64,000 nt of DNA from Deltaproteobacteria bacterium (GTDB lineage Bacteria > Myxococcota_A > Polyangia > Polyangiales > JADJMO01). Both the position numbers and the translations under genes were made by a program. The notes beneath the pieces were generated by a model. It did not search any database. It saw only the letters and a program-made list of their open reading frames with translations, and had not been told where the DNA came from. Each line of letters opens with the position of its first letter. The stretch's first letter is position 1. Positions 54,607 to 63,703 of the stretch are shown here, in pieces. The DNA lies in NCBI GenBank assembly GCA_025363655.1, contig JANYDK010000145.1, forward strand, positions 1-64,000, read 5' to 3'.

Positions 54607-57318
54607 ATGTCGCAAGAGCCGAAGAGCGAAGTAGAAGCTCCCCTCGACGCGGAGAGCCGTCGCCTCGCGGAAGATCGCGCCCGCGAAAAACCGTGGAAGC
54701 GCTGGGGGCCTTACCTCGCCGAACGTCAATGGGCGACGGTCCGTGAGGACTACTCCGCCGATGGCGATGCCTGGCGCTATTTTCCGCACGATCATGCGCG
54801 CAGTCGGGCGTACCGGTGGGGCGAGGATGGGCTCCTCGGAATCTGCGATCGGCAAGGTCGGCTCTGCTTCGGGCTGACGATGTGGAACGGCGCCGACGCC
54901 ATCCTCAAGGAGCGGCTCTTCGGCGTCACCGGTCCCGAGGGCAACCACGGCGAAGACGTCAAAGAGGCCTATTTTTACCTCGATTCGACGCCGACGCACT
55001 CGTACATGAAGGCGCTCTACAAGTACCCGCAGCGGGCGTTTCCCTATGCGCGTCTGGTCGAGGAGGCAGGGCGACGCGGTCGTGACGATCGCGAGCTCGA
55101 CATCGAGGACACCGGCATCTTCGAGGGCGGACGCTACTTCGACGTCGTCGTCGAGTACGCCAAGGGCGGCCCCAACGACTTGCTGATCGAGATCGAGGTG
55201 AAGAACCACGGTCCCGAGGAGGCGACGCTCGAGCTCTTGCCGACGCTGTGGTTTCGCAACACCTGGTCGTGGGGACGCACCGGCGAGGAAGGGTACTGGC
55301 CGAAGCCGACGATGCGTCGAACGAGTGCAACGAGCGGCACGAGCGTGCTCGCCGATCACGCCTCGCTCGGGAAATTTCGGTGGGACATCGAAGCGCGCGA
55401 AGCAGGCCAGCAAGTCGAGCTCCTCTTCACCGAGAACGAGACCAACCAAGAGCGCCTCTACGGCGTGAAGAACGCGTCGCCTTACGTGAAGGACGCGATC
55501 GATGCGTACGTGGTCCACGGCAAGCACGACGCGGTCAATCCTGCGGGCGAGGGCACCAAGTGCGCAGCGCGCCACGTACTGAAAATTCCGGCGCATGGCT
55601 CGAAGGTGGTGCGACTTCGACTGGCGGCGACCGACGAGGCGCAGGCGAGTCCGTTCGCCGACTTCGAGGCGACGATGCAAGCGCGGAGGAACGAGGCCGA
55701 CGAGTTCTACGCCGCGCGCATTCCTTCGCGCCTCGACGCCGACGGTCGGATGGTGGCGCGCCAGGCGTTCGCCGGGCTCCTCTGGTCGAAGCAGTTCTAT
55801 TGGTACGTCGTGCGCGAGTGGCTGGAGGGCGATCCCGGCCAGCCGCCGCCGCCGAAGGGGCACACGCTCCGCAACAAGGAGTGGGCGCACCTCCACTGTC
55901 GCGACGTCATCTCGATGCCCGACAAGTGGGAGTACCCGTGGTTCGCCGCGTGGGATTTGGCGTTCCACTTGGTGGCGATCGCACGCATCGACTCCGACTT
56001 CGCCAAGGAGCAAGTGCTGCTCTTCTTGCGCGAGTGGTACATGCACCCGAACGGGCAGATCCCGGCCTACGAGTGGAACTTCTCCGACGTCAATCCGCCG
56101 GTGCACGCGTGGGCGGCGTATCGCGTCTATCGGATGTGCGCCGAGAAGGGCGATCGCGATCGCAATTTCCTCGCACGCGTCTTCCAGAAGCTGCTCATCA
56201 ATTTCACCTGGTGGGTGAACCGCAAGGACGAAGGTGGCAACAACCTCTTCGGCGGCGGCTTCCTCGGCCTCGACAACGTCGGCGTCTTCGATCGTAGCAA
56301 GCCGCTTCCAGTGGCGGGACAGCTGGCGCAGGCCGACGGCACCGCGTGGATGGCCTTCTATTGCGTGACGATGCTCTCGATCGCCCTCGAGCTCGCGCGC
56401 GGAAACCCCGCCTACGAGGACATGGCGTCGAAGTTCTTCGAGCACTTCGTCGCCATCACCGACGCGATGAACTCGCTCGGCGGCTCCGGCCTCTGGGACG
56501 AAGCCGACGGCTTCTATTACGATCAGCTCGTCTTCCAGAAAGAGCGCGACGCTCGGGGAAAAAAGCGGATCGAGCCCCTACGCCTGCGTTCGATGGTCGG
56601 CATCATCCCGCTCTTCGCCGCTGGCATCATCGAGGAGGACGACTTCGAACGTCTGCCCGGCTTCGCCAAGCGCACGCGTTGGTTCATCGAGAATCGGAAA
56701 GATCTCAGCCGTCACATCTCGTACGTCCAGCAAGGCGCCGGCGGCCACGGGCATCGACTGCTCGCGATTCCTTCTCGTGAGCGACTCGTGCGCGTCCTCG
56801 GCCACGTCCTCGACGAGAAAGAATTCCTCGCGCAATACGGCGTCCGCTCCCTCTCGCGCGCACACGGCGCGGAGACGCCCTACGTGCTTCGTCTCGGCGG
56901 AGAAGAGTTCCGCGTCCAATACACGCCGGGCGAATCCGACTCCGGTCTCTTCGGCGGCAACTCGAATTGGCGCGGCCCCATCTGGATGCCGGTGAACTAC
57001 CTGCTCATCGAAGCGCTCGAGCGCTACCACCACTTCTACGGCGAGTCGTTGAAGGTCGAATGCCCGACCGGCTCGGGAAACTTTCTCACGCTCGCCGACG
57101 TCGCCAAGGTGCTGGCTGCACGGGTCGCCTCGATCTTCCTCCGCGATGGCAAAGGCGAGAGGCCGTTCTGGGGAGACGGAGAGCACTGGAGAGATCCTGG
57201 GTTCAAGGATCACGTGCTATTTCACGAGTATTTCGATCCCGATACCGGGAGAGGATGCGGCGCGTCGCACCAGACGGGGTGGACCGCGTTGGTGCTGCGG
57301 CTGCTCGAACGAGCGTGA
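54607..57318 (+). CDS. GH63-type (MGH1) glucosidase-like protein
   Basis: A 903-residue cytoplasmic protein of the glycoside hydrolase family 63/MGH1 group. It begins RLAEDRAREKPWKRWGPYLAERQWATVREDYSADGDAWRYFPHDHARSRAYRWGEDGLLGICD, a hallmark of bacterial members. The central beta domain is followed by an (alpha/alpha)6 barrel: YPWFAAWDLAFHLVAIARIDSDFAKEQ (catalytic-acid region), GQIPAYEWNFSDVNPPVHAWAAYRVY, and late WRGPIWMPVNYLLIEAL. Family members hydrolyse alpha-glucosides or mannosylglycerate; the substrate here is unknown. ATG 54607 is chosen; the long upstream frame (from 54121) runs antisense to the TerB gene. Confidence 0.92.
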   Translation: MSQEPKSEVEAPLDAESRRLAEDRAREKPWKRWGPYLAERQWATVREDYSADGDAWRYFPHDHARSRAYRWGEDGLLGICDRQGRLCFGLTMWNGADAILKERLFGVTGPEGNHGEDVKEAYFYLDSTPTHSYMKALYKYPQRAFPYARLVEEAGRRGRDDRELDIEDTGIFEGGRYFDVVVEYAKGGPNDLLIEIEVKNHGPEEATLELLPTLWFRNTWSWGRTGEEGYWPKPTMRRTSATSGTSVLADHASLGKFRWDIEAREAGQQVELLFTENETNQERLYGVKNASPYVKDAIDAYVVHGKHDAVNPAGEGTKCAARHVLKIPAHGSKVVRLRLAATDEAQASPFADFEATMQARRNEADEFYAARIPSRLDADGRMVARQAFAGLLWSKQFYWYVVREWLEGDPGQPPPPKGHTLRNKEWAHLHCRDVISMPDKWEYPWFAAWDLAFHLVAIARIDSDFAKEQVLLFLREWYMHPNGQIPAYEWNFSDVNPPVHAWAAYRVYRMCAEKGDRDRNFLARVFQKLLINFTWWVNRKDEGGNNLFGGGFLGLDNVGVFDRSKPLPVAGQLAQADGTAWMAFYCVTMLSIALELARGNPAYEDMASKFFEHFVAITDAMNSLGGSGLWDEADGFYYDQLVFQKERDARGKKRIEPLRLRSMVGIIPLFAAGIIEEDDFERLPGFAKRTRWFIENRKDLSRHISYVQQGAGGHGHRLLAIPSRERLVRVLGHVLDEKEFLAQYGVRSLSRAHGAETPYVLRLGGEEFRVQYTPGESDSGLFGGNSNWRGPIWMPVNYLLIEALERYHHFYGESLKVECPTGSGNFLTLADVAKVLAARVASIFLRDGKGERPFWGDGEHWRDPGFKDHVLFHEYFDPDTGRGCGASHQTGWTALVLRLLERA

Positions 57319-57337
57319 GCACGGCGCATATATAGTT

Positions 57338-60300
57338 TTACTTATCGAATCCTGGCGCGAGCAAGTCAGCGATTTTTTCTGGCCTGACGATGCCCTTTTG
57401 CGTCATCCAGATGCGGCCTCGCTCTGCAATTTCGGTCCCGTCCGCGCCTCCGACGAGCGCGCCGAGGCGGAGCCTGGCGACGGCGGCGATGAGGTGCAGC
57501 TCTGCGGCGTCGAGGCCGGCGATGGCGTCGCCGAGGGTGCGTTCGGCGCGTTTGCGATCGCCTTCTCGGAGGGCGATGGCGGCGAAGATGAGGGCTGCCA
57601 GCGGCGTCGCCCAGGCGGCCTTTTCGCGGGCGACTCGGCGAGCCTCGACGCGGGCGAGGGGAATGTCGAAGACCGCGAGGGCGCAGCGGGCGCGGAGCCA
57701 ATGACACTTGATGCGGGTGTGCTGCACGCGGAGGAGGAGCGACTTCTGCAGCGCCGGGAGGTTGCGTTCGACCTCTGCGAGCGCGGCCTTGCCATCGCCA
57801 CGGTAGAGCGCGATCTGCGCGCGCGATTGCATCGCGTACCAGTGCTGCACTTGGAAGGCGCGCTGTGACCAGCGGTCCATCGCCTCGTCGACGACGCGGG
57901 CGGCGCCGACGTCGTCGTCGTCGAGGAGCCACATGAGGTTGGTCTCACCGACGACCAAGTTGGTGCCGAGGAAGAGATCGCCGCGATCGTTGGCTTCGCG
58001 CAGGTATGCCGGCAGGCGCGTGCGCAGGACCTCGAGCTCGCCGGTGTAGATGATCGCGCAGAGGCCGAAATACTGGGTCGCGCGGAGCTCCCAGCGGGTC
58101 GGGGTCATGCCGTCTTGGTAGAGCGAGAGGAAGCGATCGGAGTGGACGATGGCGCCGCGGAACTGGCCCGTGAAGTAGTCGACCGAGGCTTGGGCGAGCG
58201 TGAGCAAGGCTTCGCTGTCGGGTTGGGGAGAGCGCGTGGCGAGCTCTTTGGCGACCTCGATGATCCTCATCGCGCGCGCACGACGAGACGGGCCTGGCAG
58301 CGCGACGAAGACCGCCTCGAGGACCAGCGCCCGACTGAGGCGTGAGGGCTCGCCGGCGCGGAGACAGGCGAGGAGGTTGTGCGTCTGGAAGTTCGCCGCG
58401 AGGATGTTGTCGACCACCGAGAGGCCAGCGGCGAGCGACCACGCGACGTCGATGCGGGTGAGGGCGAGCGGCGGAATCCCCATCGGATCGCGCTCACGGA
58501 AGCGGAGACCGCGGACGGCGAGCCAGAGGCGGGCGAAGACGAGGCCGAGGAGCGCGCGCAGCGGCGTGCGGGGGAGACGGAGACCGACTTGCACGAGGAC
58601 GGCCTCGATCGCGGCGACCCCGGGATCGATGTGACCGCTGATGATGAGCTGTTCCGCCGCGCGACGACGGAGCTCGAGGCGTTGTTCGGGCGGTGCGCCG
58701 TCGGCGGCAGCGAGGTAGGCCTCGGCCGCTTCGGCGCCGCGACCGCCGTTGGTGAGGGCGATGGCGAGGGCGACACGTACGGCGCGCGCGCGCGGATCGT
58801 CTGACCCTCGCGAGACGAGGCGCTCGAGCGCTTGCCGGTGGAATTGCGCTGCTCGATCGAAGGCGAGCGCTTGTTCGGCCTTGCGCGCCGCCTCTTCCGC
58901 ATACTCGGCGGCGGCGCTGACGAGGCCCGGCGCGCTCGCGTTCTTCTGTCGCGTCGCTGCGGTCGCTGCGGCCGCGAAATGGAGGAAGAGCAACTCGGGG
59001 TCGGTCTCGCCGGTGGCACGGAGCACGCGCGCGATGTCGGCATGACGCTCGGCGAGCTCGTCCTCCGACATCAGCGTCAGCACGGCTTCACGAATTCGAT
59101 CGTGGTACGGCTCGAGGATGTCGGTCGCGCGCGTGCCGGCGCTGCGAACGAGCGTGCTCGCGCGAAGGACGTCGAGCGCACGTCCGCGTGCCTCGCGCTC
59201 GAGTTGCGCCGATTTCGCCGCAATTTCCAGGCGAATCGGGCGTCCGGCGACGGAGACGATCTCGAGCAGCCGTCGCGCTTCGGGAGCGAGGCCGAGGAGG
59301 CGCTTCTGCAGCAATTTCTCGAGACGCAGGCCACTGCCGCGGAGCGCTTCGGCGTCTTCCTGGAGATAGCGCACCAGCTCGAGCGCGAAGAGCGGGTTGC
59401 CATCGGACTCGCGGGCGACGCTGCGCGCCAGCTCTTCGTCGGCGTCTTCTCCGAGCAGGAGCAGCGCGAGCGCCTCGGCATCGGCGGGGCCGAGCGAGTC
59501 GATCGCGAGATCGCGTCGATCGGCGGGCGCACGCGGACCGCCAGCGTCGAGGAGCGCACGCAGCGGCGCGGAGGTCTCCTCGTCTTCGCTGCGGAACCCG
59601 AGGATGACGAGCAGCGCCGGCGCGTCCGGTGGCGCCATCAGCTCGGCGAGGAGCGCGGCGCTGTCGATGTCGCCCCACTGGAGGTCGTCGATGAAGACGA
59701 TCACTTGCCGTCGATCGCAGAGGCGCGCGAAGAGCTCACGGAGCGCACCGAACGCGCGCTGACGGAGCTTCGGTGCGTCGATCTCCCCGGCGAACGTCCG
59801 ACGCGGGGCCTCGGCGATCGCTGCCACGCGCTGAAGGACCGGAAAAAGACGGACGAGCGCGCCGGCGTCGCGTGGGGTGACCGCGGCGCCGTCCTTCGCC
59901 GGGAGCTGCAGGAGATAGCGGCTGAGCTCGTCGACGACGCTGTCGAGCGCCTTGTAGGGCACCGACTCGCGCTCGTAACAGCGGCCGGCGAGGACCACCG
60001 CGCCGCGCCGCACGCCGTCGAGGAAGGCGCGAACGAGGGCTGTTTTTCCGACCCCCGAGGGTCCGTGGACGAACATGGTGACGGCCTTGCCACCGCGACT
60101 CGCTTCACAGGCGGCGACGAGCGCGGCGAGCTCGCGATCTCGTCCGACGAGGGTCGTCGCGCGTTCGAGCTCGGCGAGGCGTGGGAGCGCGTGCACCTCG
60201 CCGAGCTGCCCCTTCGGTTGCGCCGCGATGGGCACGCGCTGTGGGGACGAGGTGACGTGCGACGTGCGTCCACCGAGATCGGTGGTCTCGCCGAGACGGC

Positions 60301-61279
60301 GGAGGATCTCGTGACCACTCGGTCGACTCCGCGGCTGCGTCTGGAGGAGCGCCATGCAGAGCTCGTCGAGATCGCGCGGCACGGAGCTGGAGTCGGCGAC
60401 GACCGAGCGCGGGGAAGGGGGCTCGCGCCGTTGCTTGTCGACGAGGATCTCGAGGGGCGTACCTTGGAAGGGCAGGACGCCGGTGAGCGCCTCGTAGAGG
60501 ACCATTCCGACGGCGTACCAATCGGCGGAGGGCTCGTGCGGGCCGGCGGCGGCTTGCTCGGGGGCCATGTATTCGGGCGTCCCCGCGATGACGTTGGCTT
60601 CGCTCCCGAAGTCGCCGCGTCCCCGCTCGCGCAGCTCGGTGGCGATCCCGAAGTCGACGACGACCACTCGACCATCGAGCTCGACGAGCACGTTCGAGGG
60701 TTTGATGTCGCGATGGAGCTTGCCCGCGCCGTGAAGGGCGGAGATCCCGAGGGCGAGCTGTCGCAACGTCTCGCGTAGTCGCAGCTCTTGAGCTTCGTCG
60801 GCGAGTCCGCCGGGAGATCCACGCGGAGGCGTTCGCGGGTGGCTCCGCGGCGGGGGCGGAGTGTTCGGGGTGTAGGGGTTGTGCGGGGTATGCGGCGTGC
60901 GGGGTGAGCCGACGGCGATCCGTGGGAGCGGCGCGGTGACGGTCTCTGCGTCTTGCGGCACGGCGCGGAGATCGTTTCTTTCCTTGCGGATGTACGAGAG
61001 GCAGTCCTCGCCGAGCACCAGCTCCATCGTGAAGAACCAGTCGTCGCCCTCGCTGACGAGCTCGTAGAGTCGCACCAGGTTCTCGTGACGGACGTCGGCG
61101 AGCGCGCGGAACTCGCGCTTGAAGCGATAGAGGGCAGACGCTTCGAGGCGCGCCAAGGTCTTGAGCGCGAGGCGCACGTCGCGCTCGCGGTCGATGACCT
61201 CGTAGACGATGCCAAAGCCGCCGGAGCCGATGCGCCGGACCACTTCGAAACGGCTTGTTCCGAGGTACTCGCGCGACAG
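57338..61279 (-). CDS. Serine/threonine kinase - AAA ATPase - TPR signalling protein (probable CTG start)
   Basis: About 1313 residues. Kinase domain: GSGGFGIVYE, LALKTL (Lys40), HRDIKPSNVL (189), VVDFGIAT (209), GTPEYMAPEQ. Between the hinge and the catalytic loop lies an unusual insert (about 106-160) rich in Thr-Pro and His (SPRTPHTPHNPYTPNTPPPP). An AAA/STAND-like ATPase follows with Walker A FVHGPSGVGKTAL (406-413) and Walker B VIVFIDDLQWGD, then long helical (TPR-like) repeats to the end. The architecture is that of myxobacterial kinase-ATPase regulators. The frame lacks ATG, GTG or TTG before the glycine loop except a GTG (61243) inside the first strand. AGGAGG-ATCGC-CTG places a CTG start at 61279, 63 nt after xth. 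Confidence 0.88.
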   Translation of the reverse strand: MSREYLGTSRFEVVRRIGSGGFGIVYEVIDRERDVRLALKTLARLEASALYRFKREFRALADVRHENLVRLYELVSEGDDWFFTMELVLGEDCLSYIRKERNDLRAVPQDAETVTAPLPRIAVGSPRTPHTPHNPYTPNTPPPPRSHPRTPPRGSPGGLADEAQELRLRETLRQLALGISALHGAGKLHRDIKPSNVLVELDGRVVVVDFGIATELRERGRGDFGSEANVIAGTPEYMAPEQAAAGPHEPSADWYAVGMVLYEALTGVLPFQGTPLEILVDKQRREPPSPRSVVADSSSVPRDLDELCMALLQTQPRSRPSGHEILRRLGETTDLGGRTSHVTSSPQRVPIAAQPKGQLGEVHALPRLAELERATTLVGRDRELAALVAACEASRGGKAVTMFVHGPSGVGKTALVRAFLDGVRRGAVVLAGRCYERESVPYKALDSVVDELSRYLLQLPAKDGAAVTPRDAGALVRLFPVLQRVAAIAEAPRRTFAGEIDAPKLRQRAFGALRELFARLCDRRQVIVFIDDLQWGDIDSAALLAELMAPPDAPALLVILGFRSEDEETSAPLRALLDAGGPRAPADRRDLAIDSLGPADAEALALLLLGEDADEELARSVARESDGNPLFALELVRYLQEDAEALRGSGLRLEKLLQKRLLGLAPEARRLLEIVSVAGRPIRLEIAAKSAQLEREARGRALDVLRASTLVRSAGTRATDILEPYHDRIREAVLTLMSEDELAERHADIARVLRATGETDPELLFLHFAAAATAATRQKNASAPGLVSAAAEYAEEAARKAEQALAFDRAAQFHRQALERLVSRGSDDPRARAVRVALAIALTNGGRGAEAAEAYLAAADGAPPEQRLELRRRAAEQLIISGHIDPGVAAIEAVLVQVGLRLPRTPLRALLGLVFARLWLAVRGLRFRERDPMGIPPLALTRIDVAWSLAAGLSVVDNILAANFQTHNLLACLRAGEPSRLSRALVLEAVFVALPGPSRRARAMRIIEVAKELATRSPQPDSEALLTLAQASVDYFTGQFRGAIVHSDRFLSLYQDGMTPTRWELRATQYFGLCAIIYTGELEVLRTRLPAYLREANDRGDLFLGTNLVVGETNLMWLLDDDDVGAARVVDEAMDRWSQRAFQVQHWYAMQSRAQIALYRGDGKAALAEVERNLPALQKSLLLRVQHTRIKCHWLRARCALAVFDIPLARVEARRVAREKAAWATPLAALIFAAIALREGDRKRAERTLGDAIAGLDAAELHLIAAVARLRLGALVGGADGTEIAERGRIWMTQKGIVRPEKIADLLAPGFDK

Positions 61280-61283
61280 GCGA

Positions 61284-61289
61284 TCCTCC
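61284..61289 (-). promoter_or_regulatory. Strong Shine-Dalgarno before a CTG codon
   Basis: On the minus strand AGGAGG (61289-61284) is followed by ATCGC and CTG (61279-61277), which is ideal 5-nt spacing. It decides the start of the large kinase gene. The next usable codon, GTG 61243, has no such site and would delete the first kinase strand. Confidence 0.55.
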
Positions 61290-61342
61290 TCCCTGCCGCC
61301 GAGTATGACGCAGAGCGGCGGCTCGCGCGATGTAGGTCGACG

Positions 61343-62098
61343 TCAGTCGGCGAGCTCGACGACGAGCGGTGCGTGATCGCTCGTGCCGACGTCCACGAGC
61401 ACTTCATGCTTCAAAATACGAGGCGCGAGCGAAGCGTCGGCGAGGACGTAGTCGATGCGCCAGCCGAGGTTGCGCTTGCGTGAGTCACGCCAGTAGGGCC
61501 ACCACGTGAAGAGACGATCGGCGTCGGGAAAGAGCGTGCGTCCGACGTCGAGGAGTCCAGCCTCGAGGATCGATTCGAAGAGCAGGCGCTCGTCGGGGCG
61601 CTGTCCGATGACGTCGAGCTTGCGATGCGTCGGGTGCACGTCACGATCGTCGCGGGCGATGTTCATGTCGCCCGCGAGCACCAGCGGACCGTTGCCCGAG
61701 GCGCGCGCGGCCTTCACGTAGTCGCGCATGGCGCCGAAGAAGGCGAGCTTGGCGTCGAAGTCCTTGCCGCCGTTGGGCATGTAGAGCGACGCGAAGACGA
61801 GGCCACCGGCGTGGGCCTCGACGATGCGCGTCTCCCGATCGTGCGCGGGGACGACGAAGCGCGGCGTCTCTGGAAACACCGATTTTCGTAGGTGAATCGA
61901 CACACCCGAGTAGCCGCCGGGCTGACCGTGCCAGTAGCTGTGGTAGTCGGGGAGGCCGGTCAGCGCCTCGGTGATTTGCTCGGGCGCGGCCTTGATTTCT
62001 TGAAGGCAGACGACGTCCGGGAGGTCACGCGCGAGCCAGGCTTGCAGCTCGGCGAAACGCTTGCGGACTCCGTTGACGTTCCAAGTGGCGATGCGCAT
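61343..62098 (-). CDS. xth: Exodeoxyribonuclease III
   Basis: A 251-residue AP endonuclease/3'-5' exonuclease of base-excision repair. Active-site residues are all present: WNVNG (Asn7), CLQEIK (Glu34), LYMPNG, LAGDMNIARDDRDVHP (Asp/Asn pair), WWPYWRDSRKRNLGWRIDYVLA and the final GTSDHAPLVVEL (Asp-His). Length and the 'R.RN.GWRIDY' block fit the Xth family well. It lies between the TPR lipoprotein gene (39 nt upstream) and the large kinase gene (63 nt downstream) on the same strand. Confidence 0.97.
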   Translation of the reverse strand: MRIATWNVNGVRKRFAELQAWLARDLPDVVCLQEIKAAPEQITEALTGLPDYHSYWHGQPGGYSGVSIHLRKSVFPETPRFVVPAHDRETRIVEAHAGGLVFASLYMPNGGKDFDAKLAFFGAMRDYVKAARASGNGPLVLAGDMNIARDDRDVHPTHRKLDVIGQRPDERLLFESILEAGLLDVGRTLFPDADRLFTWWPYWRDSRKRNLGWRIDYVLADASLAPRILKHEVLVDVGTSDHAPLVVELAD

Positions 62099-62137
62099 CG
62101 CGGCGCATGGTACTCGCAGCGCGCGACGAAGTTCTCT

Positions 62138-62947
62138 CTAGAGCGACGAACGGCAGGCCTTGCCCGACGCGGTCGCCGGCGAGAGCTGCACGCAGAGCGT
62201 GAAATCGGCCTTCGCCTCCGCCTTCTTGCCGAGACGCGCGAGGACGCGACCGCGCGCTTCGTAAGCGTCTTGAAGGTTGCGACAAGCCGGGTCGGCGGGC
62301 TCGACCGCTTCGGTCAGCTCCTTGGCTGCGAGATCGAGCATCCCCTTCTTCTCGTAGGCGAGCCCGAGGCGGTAGTTCGCCCAGCAGAACGTGGGCTTCA
62401 GCGCCACGGCCTTCGAGAGCGCGTCGATCGCCTTGTCGGGGTCGCCCTTGCCGAGGAAGGCGCCGCCGAGATCGTACCAGGCGAGCTCGGGGGTCTTGTA
62501 GATGATGTCTTCCGCCAGCGGTTGGAGGACGGCGATCGCCTCGTCCCACTTCTTCTCGGTGACGAGGATCATTCCCAGCGTGTGCTTGGCGGGGCGATAC
62601 TCGGGGTCCGCGGCCACGGATTTCTTCGCGTATTTCTCGGCCTCCTCGAAGCGACAGTCGCCTTCGGTCTGGCAGAGGGCGAGGAAGAGAATCGCCACGA
62701 AGTGCTGCGCCTCGGCGTGCATGTCGTCGGCCTCGGAGGCCTTGATCGCGTGGTCCATCGCCGAACGGAGACGGCCGTGCTTCCACTCGTCTTGCGCGAG
62801 ATCGTATTCGGCGCGCGAGACCTTCTCCGGGTCGGCGCCGTTGGGCACGCCGTTCGGGTTTCGCTGCGCGCAGGCGCTGAGCGCGAGACCGACCATGCCG
62901 GCAGCGAAGCCGAGGGGGAGGAGCGAACGGAGTCGGCCGGGCAGCAT
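62138..62947 (-). CDS. TPR lipoprotein (PilW/Tgl-like layout)
   Basis: A 269-residue lipoprotein (signal MLPGRLRSLLPLGFAAGMVG, lipobox LSAC). At least four TPR units fill the mature part: EYDLAQDEWKHGRLRSAMDHAIKASEAD, AEKYAKKSVAADPEYRPAKHTLGMILVTEKKWDEAIAVL, AWYDLGGAFLGKGDPDKAIDALSKAVALKPTFCWANYRLGLAYEKKGM and the C-terminal YEARGRVLARLGKKAEAKADF. This matches the size and layout of the pilotin-like lipoproteins PilW/PilF/Tgl that help type IV pilus secretin assembly. No pilus gene is in the window, so the role stays open. It is divergent from the 63059 gene. Confidence 0.87.
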   Translation of the reverse strand: MLPGRLRSLLPLGFAAGMVGLALSACAQRNPNGVPNGADPEKVSRAEYDLAQDEWKHGRLRSAMDHAIKASEADDMHAEAQHFVAILFLALCQTEGDCRFEEAEKYAKKSVAADPEYRPAKHTLGMILVTEKKWDEAIAVLQPLAEDIIYKTPELAWYDLGGAFLGKGDPDKAIDALSKAVALKPTFCWANYRLGLAYEKKGMLDLAAKELTEAVEPADPACRNLQDAYEARGRVLARLGKKAEAKADFTLCVQLSPATASGKACRSSL

Positions 62948-63058
62948 GGACCTCGCGTACCGCCACCGCGAACGAGCGGGCAAGTTTGGCGGCACTCGCG
63001 GCAGGGCGCGACTTTGGCTGGTTGCCAGCGGGCGAGGTTTCGTCGATCCTCGGGTCCC

Positions 63059-63655
63059 ATGAAGCTTTCGCTGCGCGTGCGCAACCTCCAGACAGGCGAG
63101 CTCGGGACGGTGGATTTCGAGGAAGAGGCCAACGCGACGGTGTGGCTGCGTGCGCGGCCCCGCTTCGTCGAGGTGCTCGGCATGGCGAGCGACGAAGTGC
63201 CGCACGAGACGTCGATGGCGCTCCGTGCGGCGATGCGTCCGCTCGACGCCGAAGAGGCCAAGCTCGAGGCCGAGATCGTCGCCACGCAGCGCGCAGCGAT
63301 CGAGAAGCTGGCCCGCGATCGGGTCGAACGCGAGAAGCGTGAATCGGCGGCGCAGGCTGGAATGGCTGGAAATCTCGATCCGAATCGCGCGATGGAGATC
63401 TCGTGGACCTACGATCACGGGATGGTCAAGGGTGATGCGGCCGACACCCGCGAGATCAGCGAAGAGGCGCGCGCGGCGGCGATGGCGTGGATCGACGAGC
63501 GCATGGAGTGGGTCCGCGATCGTAAGCAAATCGTCGGCAGCGCCAAGGTCACCGTCTATCCCGCGGTCCTGCCGAAGGCGGCGGGCGGCGAGCGAGTGCA
63601 GAAGGGCACCTTCATCCCCTGCGCAGCCCCCGAGCCCAACGAAAAGATGAATTAG
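63059..63655 (+). CDS. Conserved hypothetical protein
   Basis: A 198-residue soluble protein without signal peptide. An N-terminal beta segment (KLSLRVRNLQTGELGTVDFEEEANATVWLRARP) is followed by a charged helical, probably coiled-coil part (LDAEEAKLEAEIVATQRAAIEKLARDRVEREKRES). A short C-terminal domain with YPAVLPKAAGGERVQKGTFIP ends the protein. No family was recognised. The start at 63059 lies 111 bp from the divergent TPR lipoprotein gene; the in-frame extension to 61892 is antisense to it and is rejected. Confidence 0.75.
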   Translation: MKLSLRVRNLQTGELGTVDFEEEANATVWLRARPRFVEVLGMASDEVPHETSMALRAAMRPLDAEEAKLEAEIVATQRAAIEKLARDRVEREKRESAAQAGMAGNLDPNRAMEISWTYDHGMVKGDAADTREISEEARAAAMAWIDERMEWVRDRKQIVGSAKVTVYPAVLPKAAGGERVQKGTFIPCAAPEPNEKMN

Positions 63656-63703
63656 CGCTCTCGGAGGAATGCCTTCGTCGGCATCGGTCGTTCGCCGACA
63701 CCG

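Noticed and set aside
54397-56445. 682-codon open frame antisense to the GH63-type gene
   Set aside because: The translation is Arg/His-rich without motifs, while the opposite strand encodes a complete family protein.
58832-60778. 648-codon open frame antisense to the large kinase gene
   Set aside because: It is a shadow of the kinase/AAA frame caused by high GC at third positions. Its translation has no domain.
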